Assembly (NCBI RefSeq): GCF_003315795.1
Contig: NZ_QMEY01000022.1
Location: 1-64,000 of the forward strand
Reading direction: 5' to 3'
DNA from: Spongiactinospora rosea
GTDB lineage: Bacteria > Actinomycetota > Actinomycetes > Streptosporangiales > Streptosporangiaceae
DNA: 64,000 nucleotides
Part shown: positions 37,461-46,516 of the stretch, in pieces
Layout: each line of letters opens with the position of its first letter
Numbering within the stretch: position 1 is the stretch's first letter
The notes under the pieces: generated by a model
Seen by the model: only the letters and a program-made list of their open reading frames with translations
The model's database searches: none
What the model was told of the DNA's origin: nothing
Made by a program: the position numbers and the translations under genes

Positions 37461-38116
37461 AGGTCACCGTGTTCGGGGCCACCGGCGGGACCGGGCGGCA
37501 TCTGGTCCGGCTCGCGCTGGACCGCGGCCACGAGGTCACCGCCGTTGCCAGGAATCCACAGGGACCGGCCGTCCGCAGCCCCGGACTGACGGTGCTGCGC
37601 GGCGACCTGACCCGCCCCGGCGACCTGCGAGCCGCGGTCGAGGGGCGGGACGCGGTGCTGTGCGCGGTGGGCGCGCCGTACCGGTTCCGCGCCACGACCA
37701 CCCTGCACTCCGCGGGGGTCGGACTGAACCTGGTCACCGCGATGCGCGCGGCCGGGGTCCGCCGGTTGATCTGCATCACGTCGATGGGCGTCGATCCAGG
37801 GCCGGAGCTTCCGATCAGGGACCGGCTCATGGTGGGGTTCGTCACCAAGGTCCTGATCCCCGCCGTGTACGCCGACATGGCGCTGCTGGAGCGCACGCTA
37901 CGGACGACGGAAGACCTCGACTGGACGGCGGTACGCGCGCCGAAGCTGAGCGACGGACCGGCCACGGGACAATATGTGAACGCGGTCGGCGGACATCTCG
38001 GGCGCACGGGCGGCCGGCGGCCGATGCCCAGGGCGGACCTCGCCTCGTACATGATCGAGCTGTTGGCGGATGAGCGCACGTTCGGCCACTGGGTCGAGGT
38101 GGCCCCGAAGAACTAG
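37457..38116 (+). CDS. NAD(P)H-binding oxidoreductase (NmrA/atypical SDR type)
   Basis: 219 residues. N-terminal dinucleotide motif GATGGTGRHLVRLALDRGHEV and the strand VTAVARNP that follows are typical of NmrA-like atypical short-chain dehydrogenases. The middle segment RRLICITSMGVDPGPE and the DLDWTAVRAPKLSDGPATGQY segment fit the same group. The canonical YxxxK is not obvious, so it may bind NAD(P)H without classical SDR chemistry. ATGA overlap with the monooxygenase gene implies coupled function, perhaps reduction or sensing in detoxification. Confidence 0.85.
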   Translation: MKVTVFGATGGTGRHLVRLALDRGHEVTAVARNPQGPAVRSPGLTVLRGDLTRPGDLRAAVEGRDAVLCAVGAPYRFRATTTLHSAGVGLNLVTAMRAAGVRRLICITSMGVDPGPELPIRDRLMVGFVTKVLIPAVYADMALLERTLRTTEDLDWTAVRAPKLSDGPATGQYVNAVGGHLGRTGGRRPMPRADLASYMIELLADERTFGHWVEVAPKN

Positions 38117-38128
38117 AACGGAGGTCCG

Positions 38129-38746
38129 GTGCCGGAGCAGGTGAAGAAGGTGCGGCGGCGCGGTCAGGCCCTGCTGAACGCGATCTATCGGGCCGTGCTC
38201 GCCGAGGTGGCGGAAGTCGGTTTCCGCAGGCTCACCATGGAGGGCATCGCCTCCCGCGCCGGTACCGGCCGGATGCCGCTCTACCGGCGCTGGGACACGC
38301 CGGAGGCGCTGCTCCTGGACGCCCTCGCCGACGCGCTGGCCGGTACCGGCGGGCCGGTGGACACCGGTGATCTTCGTCAGGACCTGCTCGTGCATTTCCG
38401 CCGGATGACCGAGCAGGTCCTGGCCGGTGACCTCGGGTCCGCGCTGGGTGCGGTGATGGGCGAGCGGGGGCGGCACCCCGACCTGGTGGTGACGGTCCGG
38501 GACCGGATGCTGCGCCCCCATCTGGCGGCGATCGAGGACAGCCTGCGGCTGGCCGCCGCGCGCGGCGAACTCGACGAGTCCGCGATCTCCACGGAGGTCT
38601 GCGCCGCGGGGCCCGCGATGATCACCGTCCATCACCTGATCAACGGCGCGCCGCCCGTGGAGGCGGAGCTGGCCGCGATCGTGGATCGGGTCGTGCTGCC
38701 CGCCGCGCGCGGCGGCGGAACCGGGGTCGCCAGGGGAGTGATCTGA
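38129..38746 (+). CDS. TetR family transcriptional regulator
   Basis: 205 residues. The N-terminal helix-turn-helix is VAEVGFRRLTMEGIASRAGTGRMPLYRRWDTPEALLLDALADAL. The ligand-binding C-terminal domain matches the TetR_C_11-like group in this class of regulators. GTG start after GGAGG. It is the third gene of the operon, 12 bp after the reductase, so it probably represses its own operon at the palindrome near 35850 and is released by the monooxygenase substrate. Confidence 0.88.
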   Translation: MPEQVKKVRRRGQALLNAIYRAVLAEVAEVGFRRLTMEGIASRAGTGRMPLYRRWDTPEALLLDALADALAGTGGPVDTGDLRQDLLVHFRRMTEQVLAGDLGSALGAVMGERGRHPDLVVTVRDRMLRPHLAAIEDSLRLAAARGELDESAISTEVCAAGPAMITVHHLINGAPPVEAELAAIVDRVVLPAARGGGTGVARGVI

Positions 38747-38755
38747 GGCGAGCGG

Positions 38756-40804
38756 CTACCTGTCGGCGAGGGCCGCCGGAAGCTCATGGGCGTGTACGAC
38801 GGTCAGCGTGGTGACCGCACGGGTCAGCACCACGTACAGGCGGGCCAGGCCGCGCGGCTCGGCGGCCACGATGTCGGCGGGCTCCATGACGATCACATGG
38901 TCGTACTCAAGACCCTTGGCCAGCGTCGCCGGGACCACGAGCAGGCGGTGGTCGCCCGTGGAGTCGGGCCCGAGTACGCCGTGCTCCAGCCCGGCCGCGC
39001 CGAGCGCGGCCGACAGCGCGGCGACGGCGGCGTCGGGGACGATCACACCGATCGAGCCCTCACGGGCCAGCGCCTCGCGGACCGCCGTCTCGACGGCGGC
39101 GGGGAGGGCGTCGGCGGCGGCCCGCCGTACCGAGAGGGAGCCCGCGCCCGGCCGCAGCGAACGCGGCACGGCCAGCTCCGGGGCGACCTCCGGGAGCAGC
39201 CTGGCCGCGAAGTCCAGGACCTCCCTGGGCACCCGGAAGCCGAGCGTCAGCTCGGTCACCTCGCCGGAGTCGCGGCCCAGGTGCGTGAGCACCGCCTGCC
39301 ACGAGCGGGTGGACCACGGCGTGGTGCCCTGGGCGAGGTCGCCGAGCACGGTCGCCGACCCGGTGCGGCAGCGCCGCCCGAGCGCCCGCAACTGCATGGG
39401 CGAGAGGTCCTGCGCCTCGTCCACCACGACGTGACCGATGGAGGGCGTGCGCTCGATGAGGTCGGCCAGCTCGTCCAGCAGGGCCGCGTCGGCGGCCGTC
39501 CATTTGGCCGACTTGTGCGACCGGGGCGGCTTGGCCCAGGTCAGCAGCTCGCGTTCGGCCGGTTCGAGGTCGGATTTGGCGGCGCGTTCCAGGAACTCGG
39601 CGTCGCTCAGCAGGCGGAACAGGACCTGCTCGGGCGTCACCTTCGGCCACACCGCGTCGAGGACCTGCTTGACCGGCTTGGAACGGGCGACCGCGTCCTG
39701 GACCCGGTCGTCCGGCGACTCGCCGCGCTGTTCCATCCGGACCAGCACGGCGTGCGCCAGCCGCTGCGCCAGGGCGGCGCGGCCGGGGCCGTACCGGGTG
39801 GTGCCGCGCAGCGAGGCGACGATCTCGCGCACCTCGTGGTCGGCGACCCGGAAGCGGCTCGCCCCGCGGGTGTACAGGACGCCCTCGGTGGGCTTGGTGA
39901 CGTGCAGCCACAGCGCGCGCGCGAGGACCCTGGCCATCCGGGGGTCGCCCTTGAGCGCGGCGACGGCCGGGTCTTCCGGGGCGGCGTGCTCGCCGACCAG
40001 CCCGGCGATGGTGGTCTGCTCCACCTTGATCTCGCCCAGCGCGGGGAGGACGGAGGAGATGTAGGAGAGGAACGCGCGGTTCGGGCCGACGATCATGACG
40101 CCGGAGCGGGCCAGCTTCTCCCGGTGCGTGAACAGCAGGTACGCCGCCCGGTGCAGGCCCACGGCGGTCTTGCCGGTGCCCGGCGCGCCCTGCACGCACA
40201 CGGTCAGGCCCAGGTCGGCGCGGACGATGTCGTCCTGGTCGGGCTGGATGGTGGCCACGATGTCGCGCATCGGGCCGGTGCGCGGGCGCTCGATCTCCTC
40301 GGTGAGGATGCGGGAGGCGGCGGGCGCGTCGCCGTCGGCGCTGTCGAGGCGTTCGTCCTCGAAGGCGGTCAGCGTACCGCCGTGGTAGCCGAACCTGCGG
40401 CGGCGCGTGATGTCCATCGGCTGCGCGGGACTGGCCTGGTAGAAGGCCCGGGACACCGGGGCGCGCCAGTCGATGACGAGCGGGCGGCTGCGGTCGTCGT
40501 GGATGTGCCGGCGGCCGACGTAGATCGTGCCGGGCAGGTCGTCGCCCGCCGAGCGGTCCAGGCGGCCGAAGAAGAGCGGCGCGTCGGGGTGGTCGGCCAG
40601 CGCCTCCACGCGTTCGTCCAGCAGGGCCTGGAGGATCTGCTGGGAGACCCAGTCGCCCGCCGCGTTGGCGGACAGCGACCGGGCGTGCTCGCGCATCGTG
40701 CGCAGCGCCGCGCGGGAGACGGCCAGGTGCTGCCGCTCGGCGGCGAGTACGTCGCCGGGGTCGGCGTCCTCCTGTATGTCGGGGGCGAGCCTGTTGGCGG
40801 GCAT
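38756..40804 (-). CDS. helR: HelD/HelR-type RNA polymerase recycling helicase (UvrD-like)
   Basis: About 682 residues. An N-terminal coiled region (AAERQHLAVSRAALRTMREHARSL) is followed by an SF1 helicase domain with Walker A VQGAPGTGKTAVGLHR (Gly206-Thr213) and motif II HVVVDEAQDLSPMQLR. A C-terminal RecA-like domain contains TLGFRVPREVLDFA and VPATLAKGLEYDHVIVMEPADI. This is the layout of actinobacterial HelD/HelR proteins, which pry stalled RNA polymerase from DNA and can displace rifamycin. The symbol is tentative, because UvrD-like relatives share these motifs. ATG at 40804 follows AAGGAGG. It is monocistronic. Confidence 0.82.
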   Translation of the reverse strand: MPANRLAPDIQEDADPGDVLAAERQHLAVSRAALRTMREHARSLSANAAGDWVSQQILQALLDERVEALADHPDAPLFFGRLDRSAGDDLPGTIYVGRRHIHDDRSRPLVIDWRAPVSRAFYQASPAQPMDITRRRRFGYHGGTLTAFEDERLDSADGDAPAASRILTEEIERPRTGPMRDIVATIQPDQDDIVRADLGLTVCVQGAPGTGKTAVGLHRAAYLLFTHREKLARSGVMIVGPNRAFLSYISSVLPALGEIKVEQTTIAGLVGEHAAPEDPAVAALKGDPRMARVLARALWLHVTKPTEGVLYTRGASRFRVADHEVREIVASLRGTTRYGPGRAALAQRLAHAVLVRMEQRGESPDDRVQDAVARSKPVKQVLDAVWPKVTPEQVLFRLLSDAEFLERAAKSDLEPAERELLTWAKPPRSHKSAKWTAADAALLDELADLIERTPSIGHVVVDEAQDLSPMQLRALGRRCRTGSATVLGDLAQGTTPWSTRSWQAVLTHLGRDSGEVTELTLGFRVPREVLDFAARLLPEVAPELAVPRSLRPGAGSLSVRRAAADALPAAVETAVREALAREGSIGVIVPDAAVAALSAALGAAGLEHGVLGPDSTGDHRLLVVPATLAKGLEYDHVIVMEPADIVAAEPRGLARLYVVLTRAVTTLTVVHAHELPAALADR

Positions 40805-40920
40805 GCTGAAGCGGCCTCCTTGCCGGATCGGGGACGGTACGTGCGACGGCGGGAGAGCCGCGCGCGTACGACTGGGAACGGAGGTGGTGGGATTGTGGAT
40901 GGTTGAGGTCAGAACCAACT

Positions 40921-40926
40921 AGCCTA
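40921..40926 (-). promoter_or_regulatory. Possible -10 element for the HelD/HelR gene
   Basis: The minus strand reads TAGGCT here, a common actinomycete -10 hexamer, about 115 bases before the start. No clear -35 is seen. A short palindrome CCACG...CGTGG (40948-40968) lies just upstream of it and between two divergent genes. Confidence 0.35.
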
Positions 40927-41020
40927 GCGCCATGGCGAGTGGGGGCTCCACGTATTAAATTGGCGTGGTTCGCGGCGGGTTCGCGGACTGAGATGGCGCC
41001 GGACCGGGTAATTTTGCGGA

Positions 41021-41344
41021 GTGACACGCCCGCAAGTTGCGATATCTCCTGTTATACCGACCGTGGCGGTGCTGCTGCTGGCCGCACTGTGGGGTGCGTC
41101 GGTCTACGCGGGGTGGGGGCTTGAGGCGTTCTGTACGCCGGGCGAGCCGGGCGATCAGTGCGCCCGCAGGCTGGAGCTGGTATCCACGATCTCCGGGCTG
41201 TTCGCGGTGGTGGCGGGGAGCTGTTCGGTGGCGGCGTGGCTGACGCGCTCGCCGCGGGCCTTCCTGCCGCTGATGATCGTGGCGATCGGGTCGTGGGTTA
41301 CTGCGGAGGCCCTGTTGTTCTTGGGGGGAATGCTCGTCGGGTGA
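41021..41344 (+). CDS. Small three-helix membrane protein
   Basis: 107 residues starting at GTG. Three hydrophobic segments: ~12-28 (TVAVLLLAALWGASVYAG), ~55-72 (ISGLFAVVAGSCSVAAWL) and ~80-105 (FLPLMIVAIGSWVTAEALLFLGG). Between the first two is an exposed loop with paired cysteines (FCTPGEPGDQCARR) that could form a disulphide. I do not recognise the family. It is divergent from the HelD/HelR gene. No gene is supported in the 267 bp that follow. Confidence 0.65.
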   Translation: MTRPQVAISPVIPTVAVLLLAALWGASVYAGWGLEAFCTPGEPGDQCARRLELVSTISGLFAVVAGSCSVAAWLTRSPRAFLPLMIVAIGSWVTAEALLFLGGMLVG

Positions 41345-41611
41345 TTATTCCGGCACCGTGCGTCATTCTAGGGGTTTTTCCGGAAAAAGGCTCGCGAGTC
41401 CGGTGATTGGACCGGATCATGGGGTATGCCGCAGTTGGCCAAGGCCGGGCCAAGCGAGGGGGTGGTGGGAATGTCAAAGACCCGCGGAATCTCGTGGACC
41501 TGACAAAACCGTGACGTGTTCGCCAGCGTTCGGCGGGGCGACCGGCTATTCGCCGGCGAGCACGTCAGCACGCCTCACATAGCGTGTCCGGAATTGTGCG
41601 GAATGTCGCTA

Positions 41612-43285
41612 TTAGTCTGGCTGTGAATCCGACGCGGGCCGGTCGTCCGTGAGCACGTCGTCGGCATCGACGATCTGGTACGCGTACCCCTGCTCGGCCA
41701 GGAACCGCTGCCGGTGGGCGGCGAAGTCCTGGTCCACGGTGTCGCGGCTGACCACCGAGTAGAAGCGGGCCCCGCCGCCGCCCGCCTTCGGGCGAAGCAC
41801 CCGGCCGAGCCGCTGGGCCTCCTCCTGCCGCGAGCCGAAGGTGCCCGACACCTGGATGGCGATCGACGCCTCCGGCAGGTCGATGGAGAAGTTCGCGACC
41901 TTGGACACCACCAGGACCTGCAACTCCTTGTCGCGGAACGCCTGGAACAGCCGCTCCCGCTCCCGGATGCGGGTCTCGCCCTTGATGACCGGCGCGCCGA
42001 GATGGTCGCCCAGCTCGTCGAGCTGGTCGATGTACTGGCCGATGACCAGCACCTGCTCGTCCTGGTGGCGGCGGACCAGCGCCTCGGCGACCCTGGTCTT
42101 GGCCGGGGTGCTCGCGCAGAACCGGTAGCGCTCGTCGGCCTCGGCCATCGCGTACGCCAGCCGCTCCTCATCGCTCAGCGTGACCCGGACCTCGACGCAG
42201 TCGGCCGGGGCGATCCAGCCCTGGTTCTCCATCTCCTTCCACGGCGAGTCGTACCGCTTGGGCCCGATCAGCGAGAACACGTCGCCCTCCCGGCCGTCCT
42301 CGCGCACCAGCGTGGCGGTCAGCCCGAGGCGGCGGCGGGCCTGGAGGTGGGCGGTCATCCGGAAGATCGGCGCGGGCAGCAGGTGGACCTCGTCGTAGAC
42401 GATCAGCCCCCAGTCGCGGGCGTCGAACAGCTCAAGGTGTTTGTAGACGCCCTGCCGCCGGGTGGTCATCACCTGGTAGGTCGCGATGGTGACCGGGCGG
42501 ATCTCCTTGCGCGTGCCGGTGTACTCGCCGATCTCCGCCTCGGTCAGCGACGTGCGGCGCAGCAGCTCCTGCTTCCACTGGTGGGCGCTGACCGTGTTGG
42601 TCACCAGGATCAGCGTCGTGGCCTGGGCGTGCGCCATCGCGGTCGCGCCGACGATGGTCTTGCCCGCGCCGCACGGCAGCACCACCACGCCGGACCCGCC
42701 GTGCCAGAACGAGTCGGCCGCCTCGCGCTGGTAGGGGCGCACCTGCCAGCCGTCCTCGGCGAGCTTGATCGGGTGCGCCTCGCCGTCCACGTAGCCGGCC
42801 ATGTCTTCGGCGGGCCAGCCCAGCTTGAGCAGGGCCTGCTTGAGGGTGCCGCGCTCGGACGGGTGGACCGCCACGGAGTCGCCGTCGATGCGCGGGCCGA
42901 GCAGCGGCGCGATCTTCTTGGACCGCAGCACCTCCTCCAGCACCGCCCGGTCGGAGGTGGCCAGCGACAGCCCGTGGACGGGGTGCTTCTCCAGGCGCAG
43001 CCTGCCGTACCTGGCCATCGTCTCGGCCACGTCGACCAGCAGCGCGTGCGGGACCGGGTAGCGGCTGTGCGCGATCAGCGCGTCCACGACCTGCTCGGCG
43101 TCGTGGCCCGCGGCGCGGGCGTTCCACAGCGCCAGCGGGGTGACCCGGTAGGTGTGGACGTGCTCGGGCGCGCGTTCCAGCTCGGCGAACGGCGCGATCG
43201 CCTTACGGCACGCGTCGGCCGCGGGGTGATCGACCTCCAGTAGGAGGGTCTTGTCGGACTGGACGATCAGCGGGCCGTCGTTCAA
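41612..43285 (-). CDS. XPB/ERCC3-like DNA helicase
   Basis: A 557-residue SF2 helicase related to eukaryotic XPB. An N-terminal domain of ~180 residues is found in actinobacterial XPB. The helicase core has Walker A LPCGAGKT (residues 203-210), DEVH box (298-301) and motif III LGLTATLVREDGREGD with the RED motif of XPB. The second RecA domain has QVSGTFGSRQEEAQRLGRVLRPK. XPB unwinds DNA 3' to 5' and in eukaryotes works in transcription and nucleotide-excision repair. Its bacterial role is unsettled. The helicase-associated gene lies two genes upstream on the same strand, a pairing I recall from Mycobacterium. Confidence 0.93.
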   Translation of the reverse strand: MNDGPLIVQSDKTLLLEVDHPAADACRKAIAPFAELERAPEHVHTYRVTPLALWNARAAGHDAEQVVDALIAHSRYPVPHALLVDVAETMARYGRLRLEKHPVHGLSLATSDRAVLEEVLRSKKIAPLLGPRIDGDSVAVHPSERGTLKQALLKLGWPAEDMAGYVDGEAHPIKLAEDGWQVRPYQREAADSFWHGGSGVVVLPCGAGKTIVGATAMAHAQATTLILVTNTVSAHQWKQELLRRTSLTEAEIGEYTGTRKEIRPVTIATYQVMTTRRQGVYKHLELFDARDWGLIVYDEVHLLPAPIFRMTAHLQARRRLGLTATLVREDGREGDVFSLIGPKRYDSPWKEMENQGWIAPADCVEVRVTLSDEERLAYAMAEADERYRFCASTPAKTRVAEALVRRHQDEQVLVIGQYIDQLDELGDHLGAPVIKGETRIRERERLFQAFRDKELQVLVVSKVANFSIDLPEASIAIQVSGTFGSRQEEAQRLGRVLRPKAGGGGARFYSVVSRDTVDQDFAAHRQRFLAEQGYAYQIVDADDVLTDDRPASDSQPD

Positions 43286-43385
43286 GGCTGTCTCCCGGGG
43301 GTCCGTACGGCTGACCTCTATCCAACAAGACGGCGGGTCCCCGCAATCCCGCGAACGGTTAAAACGTGTGCGGCGCCCCGGGACG

Positions 43386-43814
43386 TCAGATGTAGTTCTG
43401 GTTGGCCGCCACGATGATCACTACCAGGCCCACGACCAAGAGCGCGATGTTGATGCCGATGCTGATCCAGGCCCAGCGCAGCAGGGTCCGGGCCCTGTCG
43501 GGCTCGGTGTCCACCCTGCTGAGCGCGATGCCGGACAGGATCGCCCCGGCGATGCCGCCCAGGGTGACGTAGCAGCTGAAGCCCAGGAAGATGCTGATGA
43601 CCAGGGCGACGATGGCGTGCGTGCGCGGCGCGTCCGGGTTGCGGTAGGGCGGGTGTCCGTGGCCGTAGCCGTAGGGCGGGTACTGCCCATACCCCGGCTG
43701 CCCGTAGCCCGGTTGCCCGTAGCCCGGCTCGCCGTACCCCGGCTGACCCGGAGCCGGTCCGTAGCCCGGCTGCCCGTAGCCCGGCCCTTGAGGGTCATCT
43801 GATGGGGTGCTCAC
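43386..43814 (-). CDS. DUF4190 membrane protein with PGYGQ repeats
   Basis: 142 residues. The first ~58 residues are a Pro/Gly/Tyr/Gln tract with repeated units such as QPGYGQPGYG, low complexity and likely disordered. The remainder is the DUF4190 module: two membrane helices (HAIVALVISIFLGFSCYVTLGGIAGAILSGIALSRV and LLRWAWISIGINIALLVVGLVVIIV). Such proteins are common in actinobacteria and uncharacterised. It lies between the two helicase-related genes on the same strand. Confidence 0.85.
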   Translation of the reverse strand: MSTPSDDPQGPGYGQPGYGPAPGQPGYGEPGYGQPGYGQPGYGQYPPYGYGHGHPPYRNPDAPRTHAIVALVISIFLGFSCYVTLGGIAGAILSGIALSRVDTEPDRARTLLRWAWISIGINIALLVVGLVVIIVAANQNYI

Positions 43815-43907
43815 GCGCTGTCTTCCGTTCGGCCGTGCATGGACGTGTGTTTGGACACGTCAACAAATACCACGTTATGCCCGGACGGGCCCTGCGACCG
43901 CGGGCGC

Positions 43908-46265
43908 TCAGCCGCCGTCCGACACCTCGGAGACCCCCGTGATCCGGTGCAGCGCGAACCGGTGGACCGCGGCCCGCGTCTCGTCGTACGCGGTCAGGTA
44001 GCCGCCCTCCATCCGCGCCGGCTCCAGGATGCGGCTGGTCGCCTGCCCCTGGTTGTCCAGGTAGCCGATCCACACCCGGCCGCCCTGCCGGATCGCCTGC
44101 TGCAACGCGTTGATCGTGGCGGTGGCGGGCGACCGCGGCACCTGACCGCCCGGTGACTCCACCGGCGGACGCCTGGCCTGGTGGGCGGCGTCGCCCGCGC
44201 GGATCGCACGGACCGCCGCCGTGATCACGTCGCGGTCTAGGCCGTTGACCAGCGTGACCGGGCGGGCGGGCGGCGCGCCCTCCGCGCGGCGGGCGTCGAG
44301 CTGGGACACGATCACGTCGCCGTCCAGCGACTCGGCGACCGGCGCGTACCCCATCGCGCGCAGGCCGTCCACCAAGACCGCGCGCGACGAACGGGACGCG
44401 ATCACGGTGGGCGCGAGCCGGCGCAGCCGCAGCGGCGCGGCCCGGCGGTCGGTCAGCACCTGGTCCAGGACGGCGGGGTCGTCGCAGCGGATGTACGCGC
44501 CCGCCGTACCGACCCGGATCCGCCCGTGCCTGCGCGCCACGTCGGCGACCAGGTAGGTCAGCGGCTGCGGCACCGGGGTCGCGGAGTGGCGGGCGAGCAT
44601 CGCCAGCAGCTCCTCGCCGCTCTGCCCGGCGTCGAGCGCCCGGCGTACCGAACCCTCGCTGAACCGGTAGACCGTCGCCCCGCCAGTGGACTCGACATCG
44701 GCGGCCAGTGTGAGCCAGCGCCGCAGGTCGCCGGTGAGCGGGCCGGGCGCGACGGCGGTGAGGTCGGCCTGGAGGAGTACGTGGTCGATCGGCTCGGGCA
44801 GCAGCGGGCCGAGCAGCTTGGCGGCCTCCGCCGGGTCGCCGGACGCCAGCGCGCGGCCGTGCCCGGCCGGCACGCCGAGGCCGGTCACGCCGATCTGCTC
44901 GGCCTCGCGCAGCGTGAGGTCCACCAGCCGGTCGCGGTAGGGGCCGCGGCGGCGGGGCTGCTCCCAGGCCAGCCGGTCACGGACGGACGCGGGGTCGGGC
45001 GCGACCCCCGGCCCGGCCGCGGCCAGCATGGCCAGCGTCGCGGCGCGGACCTCGCGGGCGGCCCCTCTGCGCAGCTCGGGGGTGAGGGCGTTCATCAGCC
45101 GGTCGCGGTCGTCGCGCTCCCCGGCGAGGCCGGGCGCGCGGTCCGTGGCCAGCCAGCTCCCGGCGACCACCGTCCAGCGTTCCTCGCCCGGCTTGACGCG
45201 CCAGGCGTCGTACGCGGGGCTGGGCAGCCACTCGCCGTCCACCCCGCCGGAGGCCACGATCAGCCCGGCCGCGTACGCGACCTCGGCGACCAGCGCCGCC
45301 GACCACTCCGGCAGGTCGAGCGTCTGCGCGGCGCGCTTCAGGTCGCGTACGGCGAGCCCGCCCGTGCGCAGCACCCCCGGCGGGTCGAAGCTCCACCGCT
45401 CGCACAGCTCCTCCACCGCGCGGACGAACGTGAACGCCTGTCCCGCCGCCGTACGGTCGGTCAGCGCGGTGTCGCGCTCGGGGCCGCGCAGCGGCGGCGC
45501 CGAGGTCAGCAGGTCGCGGTGCAGACGCCCGTCGCGCAGGTGCAGGGCGACCTCGCGGGGCAGCGTCACGGTCTCGTCGCCGGTCGCGCCGAGCAGCCCC
45601 CGGGCCAGCAGCTCCTCGATCGGCGACTGCGCGCTGCCGGTGCGTACGGCGCGGCGCGCGTTGGCCAGCCGCCCGGCGGCGGGCCCCCAGGCCATCTTGT
45701 CGAGCGCGGCCCTGGCCTGCGGCGACACCTCCGTCACCAGGCGCTCGACCACGGCGGGGTCACCGAGCAGCGCGGGCACCTCGCCATCACCGTGGCCCGC
45801 GCCGATGTCATGGACGATCTCGGCCAGCCGCTCCGGCGAGTGGTGACGGAACACGTCGGCGGCGGGCGGGCCGAGCCCCGCGGGCGGCGACAGCGCCTCT
45901 GTGACGCCGGGCGCGGGGAGGGGCGCGTCGTCAGGGCCGTAGACGAGGGCGAGGTCGCGCAGGCGGCGCAAAGTGTCGTCGAGGGCCGCTCCGAGGTCGT
46001 CGGCGGCGCTCTCGTGCAGGCCACGGGCCAGTACGCCGCGCAACTGGGCCGAATCGGGCACCAGGACGAGGGTTTCGAGCACGGCGAGCGTGAACCGATC
46101 CAGCCGGTCCAGCGCCCGCCCGGTCGCCGACGGCGTGGTCGCCCGCGCGGCCAGCCCCTCGACGTGCGCGGGCACGGGGGTGACCAGCTCGGGCCGGGCG
46201 GCGACGAGGACGCGCAGCTCCTCATCGTCACGCCCACGCAACCACTCGGCGAACTCCACGCTCAC
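43908..46265 (-). CDS. Helicase-associated (XPB partner) protein
   Basis: About 785 residues, cytosolic, mainly helical. The N-terminal part begins VEFAEWLRGRDDEELRVLVAARPEL. The C-terminal part contains the helicase C-terminal-like domain (TVYRFSEGSVRRALDAGQSGEELLAMLARHSATPVPQPLTYLVADVARRHGRIRVGTAGAYIRCDDP) and then a WYL-like end (GRVWIGYLDNQGQATSRILEPARMEGGYLTAYDETRAAVHRFALHRI). The WYL-like end suggests ligand or nucleic-acid sensing. No helicase motifs are present. GTG at 46265 follows GAGAGGGGG; ATG at 46295 would add ten residues. It is the presumed companion of the XPB helicase at 41612-43285. Confidence 0.8.
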   Translation of the reverse strand: MSVEFAEWLRGRDDEELRVLVAARPELVTPVPAHVEGLAARATTPSATGRALDRLDRFTLAVLETLVLVPDSAQLRGVLARGLHESAADDLGAALDDTLRRLRDLALVYGPDDAPLPAPGVTEALSPPAGLGPPAADVFRHHSPERLAEIVHDIGAGHGDGEVPALLGDPAVVERLVTEVSPQARAALDKMAWGPAAGRLANARRAVRTGSAQSPIEELLARGLLGATGDETVTLPREVALHLRDGRLHRDLLTSAPPLRGPERDTALTDRTAAGQAFTFVRAVEELCERWSFDPPGVLRTGGLAVRDLKRAAQTLDLPEWSAALVAEVAYAAGLIVASGGVDGEWLPSPAYDAWRVKPGEERWTVVAGSWLATDRAPGLAGERDDRDRLMNALTPELRRGAAREVRAATLAMLAAAGPGVAPDPASVRDRLAWEQPRRRGPYRDRLVDLTLREAEQIGVTGLGVPAGHGRALASGDPAEAAKLLGPLLPEPIDHVLLQADLTAVAPGPLTGDLRRWLTLAADVESTGGATVYRFSEGSVRRALDAGQSGEELLAMLARHSATPVPQPLTYLVADVARRHGRIRVGTAGAYIRCDDPAVLDQVLTDRRAAPLRLRRLAPTVIASRSSRAVLVDGLRAMGYAPVAESLDGDVIVSQLDARRAEGAPPARPVTLVNGLDRDVITAAVRAIRAGDAAHQARRPPVESPGGQVPRSPATATINALQQAIRQGGRVWIGYLDNQGQATSRILEPARMEGGYLTAYDETRAAVHRFALHRITGVSEVSDGG

Positions 46266-46400
46266 CGGCGTCCCCCTCTCAGGTCCAGCTTTCATGGTAT
46301 GGCGGCGAACGACCAGGTCATGATCGCCTCCCGGCGCTACGGTGGATGCCTGCGCAGCGAAGGAGGCGACCCGTGTGCCTGAACGTGGCCGCTCCCGGCG

Positions 46401-46516
46401 CGCGGCGGGGGAGGTGACGGCGTGAGCGAGCGTGCTCTGGAGTACGTGAGCGAGGCGTACGCCTCCATGCGCGGCGGGGAAGGTGACGGTGTGGCCGAGC
46501 GCGGCTCTGGAGTGCG
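46401..46516 (+). repeat. Imperfect tandem duplication of a gene-start segment
   Basis: Two copies of ~46 bp, 46401-46446 and 46470-46516, about 85% identical. Each holds GCGGCGGGG, a ribosome site (GGAGGTGACGG or GAAGGTGACGG), a GTG and CTCTGGAGT. A shorter third resemblance, GGGGGAGGCGGTGGT-ATG-AGTGAGCG, is the true start region of the following gene. Confidence 0.7.

Noticed and set aside
40805..41020. Rifamycin-associated element upstream of the HelD/HelR gene
   Set aside because: I looked for a long GGGGCTT-type inverted repeat and did not find one; only a short CCACG/CGTGG palindrome is present.
43670..43800. Repeats in the DUF4190 gene as a CRISPR-like or satellite array
   Set aside because: They are in-frame codon repeats for the PGYGQ tract of a protein, with no spacers.
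44526..46382. A 618-codon plus-strand frame opposite the helicase-associated gene
   Set aside because: Rich in Arg/Gly/Gln with no motif; the opposite strand has clear homology.
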